Source: Alteromonas sp. KUL42 (GTDB lineage: Bacteria > Pseudomonadota > Gammaproteobacteria > Enterobacterales > Alteromonadaceae). Taken from it: a DNA stretch of 64,000 bases. Of the stretch, positions 41,376-52,101 are shown piece by piece. The translations under genes and the position numbers were made by a program. Within the stretch, counting starts at the first letter, position 1. Each line of letters starts with the position of its first letter. The notes under the pieces are model-generated. The model saw only the letters and a list, made by a program, of their open reading frames with translations, was not told the DNA's origin and did no database searches. The DNA lies in contig NZ_BJKK01000004.1 in assembly GCF_006538325.1 (NCBI RefSeq), positions 124,001 to 188,000 on the forward strand, given 5' to 3'.

Positions 41376-42183
41376 CTACTATGTAACTGTTAGGCACATC
41401 TACGCTAAACACGTCGGCGGCAAGTGGAAAACGGGTTTCAATACCACTAAATACCAAGGCACTTATTTGTTGTTGCATGTCTAACATGGTTAGCCCCGCC
41501 AGCTCATCGTTTTGATTGAACGCAAGTGTTAACGTGACAATTTGACCGCCACTTTGCTTTGGAGTGACTTGAAAGCTTCTCATTTTACGGGTTTTGTCAT
41601 CACTGACTGTATGTGACGTATCTACCGTGCGAATAGAAAACTTATCCCAAGTAGCTTCATCATTAGCGGTTAACAACACTATTGGGTTATCTTTAATGGC
41701 TTGCTCTTGGGATAGCACGGTAACTTGCTCTACAAACGTATCCACGTTCCAAACCGCTTCGCCATCGGCAATTAACAGCGTTTCATCTGGAAAAGTAGTT
41801 TCCCAACGCAACTTGTTAGGACGCGTCATCGTTAACGTCCCCTGTGCTTCATGAACAATGTTCTGCTGTGCATCCACCACGGTTTGTTCAAAATTGGCGC
41901 GAAACTGACTCATATTGCTCAATAGCGCATGTAACGCTATATCGGCGTGGGTATCTTTCAATTCAATTTCTGCTAACCCACTACTTCCCTGTTCACCGTT
42001 TAGTGTTTCATGCGAAGTTTGTTGCAATTTCAAGGCCGCGGCGTTTACGACTGTATTTGCGCCATCTTCTACTGATGCTTCATACAATGGTCCTTGAAAC
42101 TCCGTGGAATTAAATGCTGTACTTTCTAGAGTAAATACCAGGCTTAATGCCCCAGCGAAATAAACTGATACTGCTTTTTTCAT
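41362..42183 (-). CDS. lolA: Outer-membrane lipoprotein carrier LolA
   Basis: A 273-residue protein. The LolA domain begins near [16 protein letters not shown] and continues with [32 protein letters not shown] and a C-terminal [20 protein letters not shown]. Known: LolA is the periplasmic carrier that takes lipoproteins from LolCDE to LolB. Odd: about 60 extra residues (roughly 25-85), rich in Glu/Gln/Ser, separate the signal peptide (residues 1-23) from the domain; E. coli LolA is about 203 residues. It starts 15 bases after ftsK and overlaps rarA, as in E. coli order. Confidence 0.93.
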   Translation of the reverse strand: MKKAVSVYFAGALSLVFTLESTAFNSTEFQGPLYEASVEDGANTVVNAAALKLQQTSHETLNGEQGSSGLAEIELKDTHADIALHALLSNMSQFRANFEQTVVDAQQNIVHEAQGTLTMTRPNKLRWETTFPDETLLIADGEAVWNVDTFVEQVTVLSQEQAIKDNPIVLLTANDEATWDKFSIRTVDTSHTVSDDKTRKMRSFQVTPKQSGGQIVTLTLAFNQNDELAGLTMLDMQQQISALVFSGIETRFPLAADVFSVDVPNSYIVDDQR

Positions 42184-42198
42184 AACCTTATTCCGTGT

Positions 42199-45012
42199 CT
42201 ATTCTTTGTGGGGGGGCGGTGCGAGTACTTCGCGATTACCGTTATGCCCCTGTGCACTTACGACCCCACTCATTTCCATTTGTTCCACTAAGCGCGCGGC
42301 GCGATTGTAACCAATTCTGAATTTACGCTGCACACTAGACACACTAGCGCGACGAGTTTCTGTAACAAAAGCAACAGCCTCGTCATAAAAAGCATCGAAT
42401 TCTTGTTCTTCACCTTCAGGTTGCTCACCGGGTAACAAGACTTCTGCAGAAGCTTCACCATTGAGTATTTCATCGATATATTCTGGCTCACCGCGCTTTT
42501 GCCAATCGGCAACCACAGCATGTACTTCGTGATCGTCCACAAAGGCACCGTGTACACGAGTTGGAACTGGACTACCCGGTGGTAGATACAACATATCTCC
42601 CATTCCAAGCAAAGCTTCTGCGCCTTGTTGATCTAGAATCGTACGCGAATCAATTTTGCTGGAAACTTGAAACGCAATACGGGTAGGAATGTTTGCTTTG
42701 ATCAAGCCTGTAATAACATCAACAGACGGGCGTTGTGTAGCAAGAATAAGGTGAATACCCGCCGCACGGGCTTTCTGTGCAATTCGTGCAATTAGCTCTT
42801 CTACTTTCTTACCAACAATCATCATCATGTCGGCAAATTCGTCAACCACAACCACAATGGCAGGTAACTTTTGTAAGTCTGGTGCCTCAGCATCCATACT
42901 TTCTTCACTTTTCCACAACGGATCTTTTATCGGTGTACCATTGGCAATGGCTTCTTCTACTTTTGCGTTGTAACCCTTTAAGTTACGCACACCTAATGCA
43001 CTCATCAGTCGATAACGTCGTTCCATTTCACCCACACACCAACGAAGCGCATTGGCCGCTTCTTTCATGTCGGTGACCACTTCCGCCAGCAAGTGAGGAA
43101 TGCCTTCATATACCGAAAGCTCAAGCATTTTGGGGTCAATCATTATCATACGCACATCTTCAGGCGTGCTCTTGTACAGCAAGCTTAAGATCATGACGTT
43201 TACACCAACCGATTTACCTGAGCCCGTGGTACCGGCCACTAGTAAATGCGGCATTTTAGCTAAATCAACCACCACAGGTTTACCTGAGATATCAGCGCCT
43301 AATACCATGGTTAACGGAGAGCTATTCGACTGAAAAGCGTCACAGCTTATTACTTCACTCAAACGCACCATTTCGCGCTTTTTATTCGGTAGTTCTAGTC
43401 CAATAAAAGATTTACCCGGAATAACTTCTACAACACGTACCGAAATCGCAGACATCGCACGGGCTAAATCTTTCGACAGCCCGGTAATTTTACTCACCTT
43501 AACACCCGGTGCTAAATCAAGCTCAAAACGTGTAATTACAGGTCCAGGAGACACCCCCACAACTCTAGCCTCGATATTAAAATCGGCCAGCTTTTCTTCA
43601 ACCAAACGAGAAATTGCGTCAATTTCTTCTGGCGTTAATGGGTTTTCATGCTTGTCTGCGCGCTCTAACAAATCAAAAGATGGCATTGGCGGCAATTCAC
43701 AATTGCTCTCCCCTGCCCTCGCTTTCACCGGTTTAGCACCCACAACAACAGGGGTAAAAGGTTGGCGAACTGGCTGCGCTGTAGCTACATCCTTGACTGA
43801 AGATTGGCCATTACTAGCTGGATGAATAGTAGCCGCAGGTCGCGAGCCCGTTTCATACGGTGCGTCCTCGTCGAACTCTTCTAACTCATCAAAATTGATT
43901 GTTGGGCTTTGTTGAACTTTCGTCTCCTGCTGGTCTACAGCATGATCTACTTCATTTTCACTTGCGGCAGCGCTGGCTTCAGTTTTGTTTAGTCCGACCT
44001 TTTCTTTAAAGCCATTAGTCACGGCGTCACGCATTCCTGAAAGTGAGAATGGTGAACGCTTTTGATCTAAAGCTTCACTGGTCGTTACATCTTGAGTTGA
44101 TGAGTCTGCATCTGTAGCGCTGTCATTATTACTATTAGCGACAGCGTCATCTACATTGTCGTTTTGAAAATAAAACGGCGGCGTATCATTGCGTTCATTG
44201 TCTGCACTATCGCAATTTGCGTTAGATTCCTTAAAAGAAAAGCGAGGCTCACTTCTATGTGCAGAAGTTCGTGGGCTTTCAGAAACGCTATCACTGTGAT
44301 GGTCATCAGCGTTAGCCCCTTCATAAACGGGCTCTGCTCGCATAGACGTTATATCGAGTTCAGAAGTACTTTGAGCATCGTTAGCCTTGTTGCCCAAAGC
44401 CACTTTTGGCATGTCTAGCGCAAGTAGGTTTTTGGGCGCACTGGTAAGTTTACGGCCAAGCCATAATGTGGCCTCACCTAATTTATCAATAATAGTAAGC
44501 CAGCTGATCCCCGTTAACAAGGTAAAGCCCGTACACAAAAAACACAGTAATAATAAAATTGTACCCGCTGTATTAAAATAGGGAATGAGAGCTGAACTAA
44601 TGACATCGCCGACAAAACCGCCAGCGGAGAAGTTATAGATGTCATTCACATTAATACTGGCTATGCCTGTAGCACCTAAAGCCATCAGAAGACCACCAAC
44701 GATACGCAATCCGATGGTTAAATAATCGAATTCATCGAGTTCTTTGATGTGCTGAAATAAAAACCAACCTAAAAATGCAGAGCCAAAAGGCAACAAATAC
44801 GCTAGCCATCCAAAAGAAAACAACAATAAATCAGCAATCCACGCACCCGTGGCGCCTACCCAATTGTTCACGTCTAGCTGCAAGCCAGCTTGACTCCAAC
44901 CTGGATCGCCTGGATGAAAAGATGCTAGTGCCAGCAATAAGAAAAAGGCGAAAACACAGGCTATTATCATACCTGCTTCCCACACTCGCTGAACCCCTGT
45001 TAATCGCGCCAT
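42199..45012 (-). CDS. ftsK: DNA translocase FtsK
   Basis: A 937-residue protein: four membrane helices in the first 180 residues, an acidic Ser/Asp/Glu-rich linker to about 440, then the motor domain with Walker [13 protein letters not shown], Walker [12 protein letters not shown] and the C-terminal gamma winged helix ([21 protein letters not shown]). Known: FtsK couples division to chromosome dimer resolution by pumping DNA to the dif site and activating XerCD. An SOS-box-like site lies 231 bases upstream. The order lrp-ftsK-lolA-rarA is that of E. coli. Confidence 0.97.
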   Translation of the reverse strand: MARLTGVQRVWEAGMIIACVFAFFLLLALASFHPGDPGWSQAGLQLDVNNWVGATGAWIADLLLFSFGWLAYLLPFGSAFLGWFLFQHIKELDEFDYLTIGLRIVGGLLMALGATGIASINVNDIYNFSAGGFVGDVISSALIPYFNTAGTILLLLCFLCTGFTLLTGISWLTIIDKLGEATLWLGRKLTSAPKNLLALDMPKVALGNKANDAQSTSELDITSMRAEPVYEGANADDHHSDSVSESPRTSAHRSEPRFSFKESNANCDSADNERNDTPPFYFQNDNVDDAVANSNNDSATDADSSTQDVTTSEALDQKRSPFSLSGMRDAVTNGFKEKVGLNKTEASAAASENEVDHAVDQQETKVQQSPTINFDELEEFDEDAPYETGSRPAATIHPASNGQSSVKDVATAQPVRQPFTPVVVGAKPVKARAGESNCELPPMPSFDLLERADKHENPLTPEEIDAISRLVEEKLADFNIEARVVGVSPGPVITRFELDLAPGVKVSKITGLSKDLARAMSAISVRVVEVIPGKSFIGLELPNKKREMVRLSEVISCDAFQSNSSPLTMVLGADISGKPVVVDLAKMPHLLVAGTTGSGKSVGVNVMILSLLYKSTPEDVRMIMIDPKMLELSVYEGIPHLLAEVVTDMKEAANALRWCVGEMERRYRLMSALGVRNLKGYNAKVEEAIANGTPIKDPLWKSEESMDAEAPDLQKLPAIVVVVDEFADMMMIVGKKVEELIARIAQKARAAGIHLILATQRPSVDVITGLIKANIPTRIAFQVSSKIDSRTILDQQGAEALLGMGDMLYLPPGSPVPTRVHGAFVDDHEVHAVVADWQKRGEPEYIDEILNGEASAEVLLPGEQPEGEEQEFDAFYDEAVAFVTETRRASVSSVQRKFRIGYNRAARLVEQMEMSGVVSAQGHNGNREVLAPPPHKE

Positions 45013-45242
45013 AACCCTAAAAAACCTTCATTTCTTCCATTGCATTTAACCAACAGCATTGTGCTGAGTTAAACGCGATATTTAAGCGCCGAAATTCGAA
45101 CAATTTCTGTCGAATACTTCGTGTTAAGTACTTTATTATTTTTCTAATTTGCTTTTAAAAAAGCATTTAATGTAACTGCCATATCTCGCATGTATTTCGT
45201 TGCCAACCCTTGCGTTGATAATACATGCACATAAAGCAAACA

Positions 45243-45258
45243 CTGTATTTTTGCACAG
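45243..45258. promoter_or_regulatory. Candidate LexA (SOS) box upstream of ftsK
   Basis: CTGT, eight bases (ATTTTTGC), ACAG: the CTGT-N8-ACAG core of gammaproteobacterial LexA sites. It lies in the 282-base gap between the lrp stop and the ftsK start. Known: E. coli ftsK (dinH) is in the SOS regulon. Binding here is inferred. Confidence 0.5.
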
Positions 45259-45294
45259 CCTACCACAAAAAACGGTTTGTGAGCCACGCTTTCA

Positions 45295-45780
45295 TTACTT
45301 CAAATTAATACGTAAGGATGAAGTACTTTTCACTTCTTCCATTACCACATAAGTGCGAGACTCACTTACTCCCGGTAATCTTAGCAATGTATCACCTAGC
45401 AGTTTTCGATAACTACCCATATCGGCAACTCGCGCTTTAAGTAAAAAATCAAAATCCCCTGATACTAAGTGACATTCTTGAATATCATCGTGCAATTTAA
45501 CCGCAGCAGAAAATTCTGCGAAGATATCCACCGATGTTTTCGTCAACGTAATTTCTACAAAGACTAACATCGCCGCACCGAGCTTTTCGGGGTCAACCAC
45601 TGCATGATAGCCTTTGATATAGCCTTGGCTTTCCAAACGCTTCACTCGCTCGAGGCAAGGACTAGGGCTTAGCCCCACTTCTTTAGCAAGCTCTACGTTT
45701 GAGATCCTGCCATTTTTCTGTAATTGAACCAGTATATTCCTGTCTATTCGGTCAAGGTGTTTTGGGGTTTTCACCAGCAT
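45295..45780 (-). CDS. lrp: Leucine-responsive regulatory protein Lrp
   Basis: About 161 residues, very close in sequence to E. coli Lrp: LDRIDRNILVQLQKNGRISNVELAKEVGLSPSPCLERVKRLE (helix-turn-helix) and the RAM ligand domain with IQECHLVSGDFDFLLK and TLLRLPGVSESRTYVVMEEVK. Known: a global regulator of amino-acid metabolism that senses leucine or alanine. Start: ATG at 45780 (MLVKTPKHLD) aligns with the family; the frame open to 45801 starts with TTG. Divergent from ald, which it probably controls. Confidence 0.95.
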   Translation of the reverse strand: MLVKTPKHLDRIDRNILVQLQKNGRISNVELAKEVGLSPSPCLERVKRLESQGYIKGYHAVVDPEKLGAAMLVFVEITLTKTSVDIFAEFSAAVKLHDDIQECHLVSGDFDFLLKARVADMGSYRKLLGDTLLRLPGVSESRTYVVMEEVKSTSSLRINLK

Positions 45781-45904
45781 ATAATATTTTCCACAACCCA
45801 ATTTTTACCAAATTATATTCCATAAACGGCAATTCTTCAGCAGATAGTTCGCATTTTATTATCGTATACTGCGCCGCACAAACACCCTTAGTTATATCAA
45901 GCAT

Positions 45905-45957
45905 GTTGTTATTTTTGATTAATTTATAAACAATAATAAACAACAGGCCCTATACTA
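45905..45957 (+). promoter_or_regulatory. A+T-rich inverted repeat and -10 box in the lrp/ald divergent region
   Basis: Imperfect inverted repeat: TGTTGTTATTTTTG (45905-45918) against CAATAATAAACAACA (45932-45946), matching but for one gap and one base. A -10-like TATACT follows at 45952-45957 for ald. The -35 is poor, as expected of an activator-dependent promoter. Lrp is the obvious candidate to bind here; the link is inference. Confidence 0.4.
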
Positions 45958-46010
45958 TATTTATTAAACACGAGCCGTTAAGAAGCTCAAACAATAATAG
46001 AGGATCACGC

Positions 46011-47144
46011 ATGCTAGTTGGTGTACCAAAAGAAATTAAGAACCACGAATACCGCGTTGGCTTAACGCCTGCTGCTGTTAAAGAGTTTGTGACACATGGT
46101 CACAGCGTGCTAGTAGAAACAAAAGCGGGCGACGCAATTGGTTTCACTGACGAGATGTATGTAGAGGCTGGCGCATCAATCGCGGCAACAGCAGAGCAAG
46201 TATTTGCAGAAGCTGAAATGATTGTAAAAGTGAAAGAGCCACAGCCTAACGAATGTAAAATGCTTCGCAAAGGTCAAACTCTTTACACCTATTTACACCT
46301 TGCACCAGATCCAACACAAACTAAGCTACTTGTTGAATCAGGCGCTACCTGTATTGCTTATGAAACAGTAACAGACGAACGTGGTGGCTTACCTCTTCTA
46401 GCGCCAATGAGTGAAGTTGCCGGTCGTATGTCGGTTCAAGCCGGTGCACATTACCTAGAAAAAGCACACGGTGGTAGCGGTACACTTTTAGGTGGGGTAC
46501 CAGGTGTTGCTCCAGGTAAAGTACTTATTATCGGTGGCGGTGTTGTAGGTATTAACGCCGCGAAAATGGCACTAGGCTCAGGCGCTGATGTAACTATTCT
46601 TGACCGCTCACTACCGCGTCTTCGTCAAATCGATGATATCTTTAATGGTCAAGTTAAGACGGTTTATTCTACCGTTGACGCTATTGAACATTATTCTTCA
46701 AAAGCTGACCTTGTTGTTGGTGCGGTTCTTATTCCAGGCGCAGCAGCTCCTAAATTGCTAACTCGTGAACACATTGCAGCAATGAAACCAGGATCAGTTT
46801 TAGTAGACGTAGCAATTGACCAAGGTGGTTGTTTCGAAACCTCTAAAGCAACAACACACCAAGACCCGGTTTACATGGTTGATGATGTGGTGCACTACTG
46901 TGTTGCTAACATGCCAGGTGGTGTTGCACGTACTTCAACTATGGCGCTGAACAATGCAACCTTGCCGTTTGGTTTGGCATTGGCAAACAAAGGCCCTGCG
47001 AAAGCGATGCTTGAAGACAAACACCTGTTGAACGGCCTAAACGTTCATGAAGGTAAAGTAACGTACAAAGCCGTTGTAGATGCGCTAGGCGAAGAGCTTG
47101 GTCTAACTTACACGCCTGCTGAAGTAGCACTTAAAGGCGAATAA
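46011..47144 (+). CDS. ald: Alanine dehydrogenase
   Basis: A 377-residue enzyme of usual length: [23 protein letters not shown], the catalytic Lys in IVKVKEPQP and His in YLHLAPD, the NAD-binding [19 protein letters not shown], and [15 protein letters not shown]. Known: reversible NAD-dependent deamination of L-alanine to pyruvate and ammonia, mostly catabolic. Start: GAGG lies six bases upstream of ATG. Divergent from lrp and closed by a strong terminator. Confidence 0.97.
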   Translation: MLVGVPKEIKNHEYRVGLTPAAVKEFVTHGHSVLVETKAGDAIGFTDEMYVEAGASIAATAEQVFAEAEMIVKVKEPQPNECKMLRKGQTLYTYLHLAPDPTQTKLLVESGATCIAYETVTDERGGLPLLAPMSEVAGRMSVQAGAHYLEKAHGGSGTLLGGVPGVAPGKVLIIGGGVVGINAAKMALGSGADVTILDRSLPRLRQIDDIFNGQVKTVYSTVDAIEHYSSKADLVVGAVLIPGAAAPKLLTREHIAAMKPGSVLVDVAIDQGGCFETSKATTHQDPVYMVDDVVHYCVANMPGGVARTSTMALNNATLPFGLALANKGPAKAMLEDKHLLNGLNVHEGKVTYKAVVDALGEELGLTYTPAEVALKGE

Positions 47145-47187
47145 TCAAAACACTAAAAGAAGATAGTCTCTATTTTCTTTTTTCATT

Positions 47188-47223
47188 AAAAAACCGAGTA
47201 TGCAAAAACATACTCGGTTTTTT
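47188..47223. terminator. Bidirectional terminator between ald and pyrF
   Basis: A6 CCGAGTATG, loop of about five bases, CATACTCGG T6: a perfect stem with A and T runs on either side, serving the convergent ald (+) and pyrF (-). Confidence 0.93.
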
Positions 47224-47275
47224 GTTTCTAAATCCTATGATAAATAGGTAAACAATCGCTGAGTGAATTAAGTTA

Positions 47276-47980
47276 TTAAATAAGCGGTGCTATAGACGCG
47301 TTCACTTCAGTAAGCACAGCAATTGGATCTTCAGCTTTTGTAATGGGACGGCCCATTACTAGATAACTTACACCACTATTTATGGCATCAGGTGGGGTCA
47401 TAACCCGCTTTTGATCACCCGCATCTGTACCTATTGGACGAATACCTGGTGTAACAAGCAAAAATTCAGGGTTATGTTTTTCACGCAATGCGTTGGCTTC
47501 TTTCGCCGAACACACAATACCGTCTAACCCCGCTTTTTCGGTTAACGCAGCAAGACGAAGCACTTGCTCTTCTGGCGTAACTCCACTTACAACATCAGCA
47601 AGCTGCACGTCATCCATACTGGTTAGTACAGTTACTGCAATCAACTTTGTTGATGGATTAGCACTATTCGCAATGGCTTCCTTAGCGGCTTGCATCATTG
47701 GTAACCCACCCGATGCATGCACGTTTACCATCCATACGCCTAGCTCAGCAGCAGCTTTGCATGCTTTCGCTACGGTATTTGGAATATCGTGAAATTTTAA
47801 ATCTAAAAAGACATCAAAGCCTTTCGCGATGATTTCCTTTACGAACTCGGGGCCAAATAACGTAAACATTTCCTTGCCCACTTTCAGTTTGCACAACGTG
47901 GGGTCTAGCTTATCTATAAAAGCCATTGCGGTGTCTTTGTTGTCATAATCTAAGGCAACAATAACGCGTGGGTCTTGCAT
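47276..47980 (-). CDS. pyrF: Orotidine 5'-phosphate decarboxylase
   Basis: A 234-residue TIM-barrel enzyme: [22 protein letters not shown], the catalytic [14 protein letters not shown] (Asp and Lys) and VTPGIRP near the phosphate site. Known: last step of UMP synthesis. It starts six bases after lapB and is the last gene of lapA-lapB-pyrF, as in E. coli (yciS-yciM-pyrF). Confidence 0.97.
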   Translation of the reverse strand: MQDPRVIVALDYDNKDTAMAFIDKLDPTLCKLKVGKEMFTLFGPEFVKEIIAKGFDVFLDLKFHDIPNTVAKACKAAAELGVWMVNVHASGGLPMMQAAKEAIANSANPSTKLIAVTVLTSMDDVQLADVVSGVTPEEQVLRLAALTEKAGLDGIVCSAKEANALREKHNPEFLLVTPGIRPIGTDAGDQKRVMTPPDAINSGVSYLVMGRPITKAEDPIAVLTEVNASIAPLI

Positions 47981-47986
47981 GTTACA

Positions 47987-49156
47987 TTACTCTCCGTCTA
48001 ACCCTTTTATGGGTTTTACCATTCCCCACTTCTTACAACTGGGGCATAACCAATATAATTTTCTACCTGAAAAGCCACAACTGTTGCACCGGTATTTGGG
48101 CCTTTGCAACATTTGCTTTTCAACTAACTCTTTTAATAAGCGCAAACTGTCTGCTGTGGTTTTATCCTGCAACTGGTCTATATACAACCCCATGAGGGTT
48201 TTGAAGCCTCGCATAGTCGGACGCTTTCGCAGTTGCTCCAATAGATATTCGGCCGCATTGGCGGTATCACCGCGTTTTAACAGTACGTCAACCATGGCTA
48301 AATACGACGTCGCACATTCTTGCCAGTGAGATTCTAAATTCTTTTGGAACGACTCCCAATCATCGGTTTCTTCAGCTATTTTCTCAAGACTTGGCACCGC
48401 TTCACTAAACCAATTGATATCTCTTTCAGCAACTTGCGTAAAATAAGCATTCGCGTCTGTATAGCGCTTTTGATCTAGGGCGATTTCTCCTAGCATCAAC
48501 CAAGGTCTTACGGCATATTCGTCTGCGTTGACTGCTTTTTGAAGTAGCGTAAGTGCTGCACCTTGGCTGTCATTTTTCAATTCTACCGAGGCTTGTTCAC
48601 AATAAAAATGCGCTAAACGTTCACAAACTTCATCGTTATCGCCATGGCATTGTACCATACGCTCTGCCAATTCAATTGCCCGCTCCCATTCTTTAGTGGT
48701 TTGATAAATGCTAAACAATTGTTGCTGAGCAACTAGATAGTGCTTTTCGCTATTGAGAAGTTGAAGAAATGCATTCTCGGCTCGCTCCAAAAAGCCAGCT
48801 TGCGTGTAGTCATGCCCTAATTCGCGTAGTGCATTTTCACGCTGAGCAGGTTGAAGCTCTTCTCTACTGACTAAATTTTGATGTACTTTGATAGCGCGGT
48901 CTATTTCACCACGATGACGAAAAAAACTTCCCATGGCAATGTGGGTTTCAACAGTGTCACTATTGACGTTAATCATTTTAATTAACGTATCAACCGCTTT
49001 GTCTGGTTGATCTGATAATAGGAAGTTTAAACCTTTATAATAATGCTTCGACAGGATACTCGACTGTTTTCTTTGTGCCTGACGGACGCTGTTGCGCCCC
49101 ATTATCCATCCATAACCTGCTGCAACAGGTAAAAGAAGAAACAGCAATTCTAGCAT
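47987..49156 (-). CDS. lapB: Lipopolysaccharide assembly protein LapB (YciM)
   Basis: A 389-residue protein: N-terminal membrane anchor (LELLFLLLPVAAGYGWIMG), several TPR repeats facing the cytoplasm, and a C-terminal rubredoxin-like CNSCGFSGRKLYWLCPSCKKW with four Cys. Known: LapB with FtsH controls the level of LpxC and so lipopolysaccharide synthesis. The gene overlaps the lapA stop by one base (TAATG). Full length. Confidence 0.95.
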   Translation of the reverse strand: MLELLFLLLPVAAGYGWIMGRNSVRQAQRKQSSILSKHYYKGLNFLLSDQPDKAVDTLIKMINVNSDTVETHIAMGSFFRHRGEIDRAIKVHQNLVSREELQPAQRENALRELGHDYTQAGFLERAENAFLQLLNSEKHYLVAQQQLFSIYQTTKEWERAIELAERMVQCHGDNDEVCERLAHFYCEQASVELKNDSQGAALTLLQKAVNADEYAVRPWLMLGEIALDQKRYTDANAYFTQVAERDINWFSEAVPSLEKIAEETDDWESFQKNLESHWQECATSYLAMVDVLLKRGDTANAAEYLLEQLRKRPTMRGFKTLMGLYIDQLQDKTTADSLRLLKELVEKQMLQRPKYRCNSCGFSGRKLYWLCPSCKKWGMVKPIKGLDGE

Positions 49157-49416
49157 TATTTTTGTTGTTCCAGACGCTGAAGTTTTGACTTGGTAGCCAT
49201 GAGTTGCACACGTAAATGCAACCAGCTACCCAGCATAATTAACACACCCACCAATACGCCTAACGACAGGGTAAAAGCGATTAATGTTGAAATACGCAAT
49301 TCAGCCTGCGCAATTAAATAATTAACACTTATTTGAGTTTCGTTCTGTGAGCCCACCACAAACGCAATTGCCAACAGCATCAAAATGATTAGAAATGTTA
49401 GGATCCCTTTCAACAC
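49156..49416 (-). CDS. lapA: Lipopolysaccharide assembly protein LapA (YciS)
   Basis: An 86-residue protein with two membrane helices (about 5-22 and 43-66, the latter LIAFTLSLGVLVGVLIMLGSWLH) joined by NETQISVNYLIAQ, then a basic coiled tail. Pattern of LapA/DUF1049. Known: co-encoded with LapB and linked to lipopolysaccharide assembly. Start is GTG at 49416 with AAGGG upstream. First gene of lapA-lapB-pyrF. Confidence 0.92.
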   Translation of the reverse strand: MLKGILTFLIILMLLAIAFVVGSQNETQISVNYLIAQAELRISTLIAFTLSLGVLVGVLIMLGSWLHLRVQLMATKSKLQRLEQQK

Positions 49417-49549
49417 TAAACCCTTACTGATAATTTATTCGTAAGAATAGCAAAATGCGTAAAGAGATAATAGGAAAAAGCGTTTTACTTAGGTCGCCTA
49501 TAAGTCACATAACCAAGGCCTGTAGATATTTAATATATGAATTACAGCT

Positions 49550-51892
49550 TTAGGCTGCACCTTCACCTTCTAAGTCTTGCTTTTTAGGTTTGGCAATTAG
49601 ATTATCGACGACAAGATCATGATGCAGTGCTGACATATTGGTAATGAAAATACAGTGGGTATAACCCGCTTGCATAGTCTCCAATTTGTCATACATTGCT
49701 TTGTCTAACTTGGACAATTGAGCTAAACGTTTCTTGGTAAGCGGCGTTAACGCACCATGGCAACGTATAGCTGTCACATCTGTAGCACTTAACTGAATTT
49801 TCTCATCCAATAATTGGGTTCTAATCTGCGTACGCAATTTAGAATAGAGAAAATCCCTTTCTTTAATAAAAACCAAACGACTATCCGATTTTCGGACACA
49901 GTGCACGACGAGGTTCTGTTCCGACGTTTCTTTAAACATCGCTTCTAGTATTTGTGATTTAGGCTTAGCTTGTCCTTTATCAGCGAAAAAGCCGTGCAAA
50001 GGAATAATGTTCTTTGTCCTAGAAAAAGGATAGAGGTCGTCAGACGTTTCACTTTGATAAACGGTTTTAAGTCTATCGAGGGTAAAACGGTTCATCACAC
50101 AAAGTACAGCAAGTGACGGCATATGTCTTACTGCCAGCTCCCAAATAAAGCGATGGGTTGAACGTTGAATGCGCGCGATATCTCGTAATTTAAAGTAGGC
50201 AGTATTTTCTTCTACCATACTGTCTACATTGGAGCCGACTTTCGACTTTTTATTATCTTCGACTAAACACAAACGCACTGTTCCTGAGGATGGGTCGTGA
50301 TAAACCACTTTGTAGCGTTCATTTTTTATTTTTAGTTCAGGAACTGACACCCTAATTTCTTTTTGCAATTCACTGTTAGGTGACACTTTTAACTGCATAC
50401 CACTTGCACTTAAATCGGCAACATGAGCGTCAAGTGACGATAGCAAACCCACTTTAATTACCGCTGGTTTATCAATGACATAGCGAGTTTCACAACGTCT
50501 ATCAAGATCTTCTTCCATGACATAGTCAATTCGCCAATTCTTGCCACTGGCTTTGAGCGACTTTGACAACGGTTTAAATTCACATTTAGCAGTCAACGTT
50601 AAGTTAGTTAGATAACTTGAAACGTCTTTGCAATACATAACATGTGAAACCTTGGCGAGCTCTTCATATTCCTTACTTGCCAAATCGTGTATCGCAAAGG
50701 CTTTTTGTTTATCCACTCGACTTATTGTATCTAAACGACATTGTGTACAAATAAAGTCACCTGTTTTAGCCAATAAATAAACTAGTGCGTTTAACTGGCC
50801 CAACGCTAACAACTGTCGATGTGTGGCAGTAATTTGAACATTTCCGGTTTTCGTTTTTACTGCGCCATGGAATACGTAGGCTTCATTGTAAGTTAACAAC
50901 TCTTGCGCCAAAGTCTCAAATATTGGCTTGTCCTGCAAACTCCTTAATAACTTAGTGGTATCGTTGTGCTCAACATTAGCCTTAGTAAATAGTGCGATAA
51001 GCGGTTTCAGGGACTTTTTTTCCGGCGTTAGGAATACAGGTAGCCACGGACTGTTCTCTAAAATACGGTCACGCTCTAGCTCTTGCATAGCTCGTTCTAT
51101 TTCAAGATCGCGCTGCAAAGGTTGCTTATAAGCAGTAAGAGACACGTAACGTTTTATCGCCTGTAATACGGCCTCATCAACATCTTCATTAAAAACGAAA
51201 AACGATTCGTACTTGCCCAAGTGCTTATTGTATTTAACTGATTCCAGTTCGAGCTTAATTTCAGTGGGTTCTTTAGTGAGTCCTTTGACTTCAGGAAGCG
51301 TAAAGGTAAGCGTATCACCTGTTGAGGCGTTTGGAGGGCGCTTAGTCTCAAGTGCTATGCCCTTGTGGGATAACGAGCTTATCGGGCAATGACGCCCTTT
51401 CTCAAACTCAACTGAAGACAACGTAAAGTTAGGCCGAACTGCTATGTCGTCACCAAAGTCAATATCGGTGAACGACTGACTTTCTACATTAAACGCATCG
51501 ACGATTTTTTTAAATTGTTCTTTTTTGATTTGAGTTTGATAAAAATCGGAATTCATTACCGACTCAAACACGCCAACCGTATAACGATCTTGGTATAGTG
51601 AGGTTTCGTTTTTGAGTATCTGTGCCCCTACTTTATCTAGGCGCATAGGCACACCGAAGTGTTTAAACTTCATTACGGGGAATTGGGCAAAAGCCGAATT
51701 GTCCGCTGGTGCATCAGTTAACGAAGTTAAACGTACAACCTCTTCTTTAACTATTTTTCTAACACTACTGGGAAGTCGTTTAGAAAATTTATTTATACCC
51801 TCTAGCAGCTTATTTTGCTGTTCGTAAGGAATAAGTGCACGTATTAGCGGCTGATACTGCTTTATTATTGATTGTTCTTCGCCGGCTGACAT
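49550..51892 (-). CDS. Large PilZ domain protein
   Basis: A 780-residue cytoplasmic protein. The clearest domain is a PilZ at about 465-560: RRCETRY (RxxxR) and DLSASGMQL (DxSxxG), the c-di-GMP contact motifs. A second PilZ-like half lies at about 150-240 (CPISSLSHKGIAL), lacking the first Arg pair. The rest (for example the middle LLALGQLNALVYLL and the C-terminal HCIFITNMSALHHDL) has no domain I know. Likely a c-di-GMP effector; its partner is unknown. It lies between ihfB and lapA on the same strand and is separated from ihfB by a terminator, so it has its own promoter. Confidence 0.85.
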   Translation of the reverse strand: MSAGEEQSIIKQYQPLIRALIPYEQQNKLLEGINKFSKRLPSSVRKIVKEEVVRLTSLTDAPADNSAFAQFPVMKFKHFGVPMRLDKVGAQILKNETSLYQDRYTVGVFESVMNSDFYQTQIKKEQFKKIVDAFNVESQSFTDIDFGDDIAVRPNFTLSSVEFEKGRHCPISSLSHKGIALETKRPPNASTGDTLTFTLPEVKGLTKEPTEIKLELESVKYNKHLGKYESFFVFNEDVDEAVLQAIKRYVSLTAYKQPLQRDLEIERAMQELERDRILENSPWLPVFLTPEKKSLKPLIALFTKANVEHNDTTKLLRSLQDKPIFETLAQELLTYNEAYVFHGAVKTKTGNVQITATHRQLLALGQLNALVYLLAKTGDFICTQCRLDTISRVDKQKAFAIHDLASKEYEELAKVSHVMYCKDVSSYLTNLTLTAKCEFKPLSKSLKASGKNWRIDYVMEEDLDRRCETRYVIDKPAVIKVGLLSSLDAHVADLSASGMQLKVSPNSELQKEIRVSVPELKIKNERYKVVYHDPSSGTVRLCLVEDNKKSKVGSNVDSMVEENTAYFKLRDIARIQRSTHRFIWELAVRHMPSLAVLCVMNRFTLDRLKTVYQSETSDDLYPFSRTKNIIPLHGFFADKGQAKPKSQILEAMFKETSEQNLVVHCVRKSDSRLVFIKERDFLYSKLRTQIRTQLLDEKIQLSATDVTAIRCHGALTPLTKKRLAQLSKLDKAMYDKLETMQAGYTHCIFITNMSALHHDLVVDNLIAKPKKQDLEGEGAA

Positions 51893-52066
51893 TACTTATA
51901 AGATTATTAATTATAATTATGTGGATAATATATAACCGTAATAAACGCGGGGTCAACAAGTAAAATAAGAGAAGAAGATAGAAGAAAGAGACGATATGTT
52001 TAAAGTTGGCGACAAAAATGTAAGCGCTTTTACTATTTTTAAATGAAAAGATTGAATGTCACAAAC

Positions 52067-52094
52067 AAAAAAGCCGCATTAAAATGCGGCTTTT
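52067..52094 (-). terminator. Intrinsic terminator of ihfB
   Basis: On the minus strand AAAAGCCGCAT, short loop, ATGCGGCTTTTTT: eight base pairs rich in GC, with a U6 tail, right after the ihfB stop. Confidence 0.92.
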
Positions 52095-52101
52095 CAATAT
52101 C

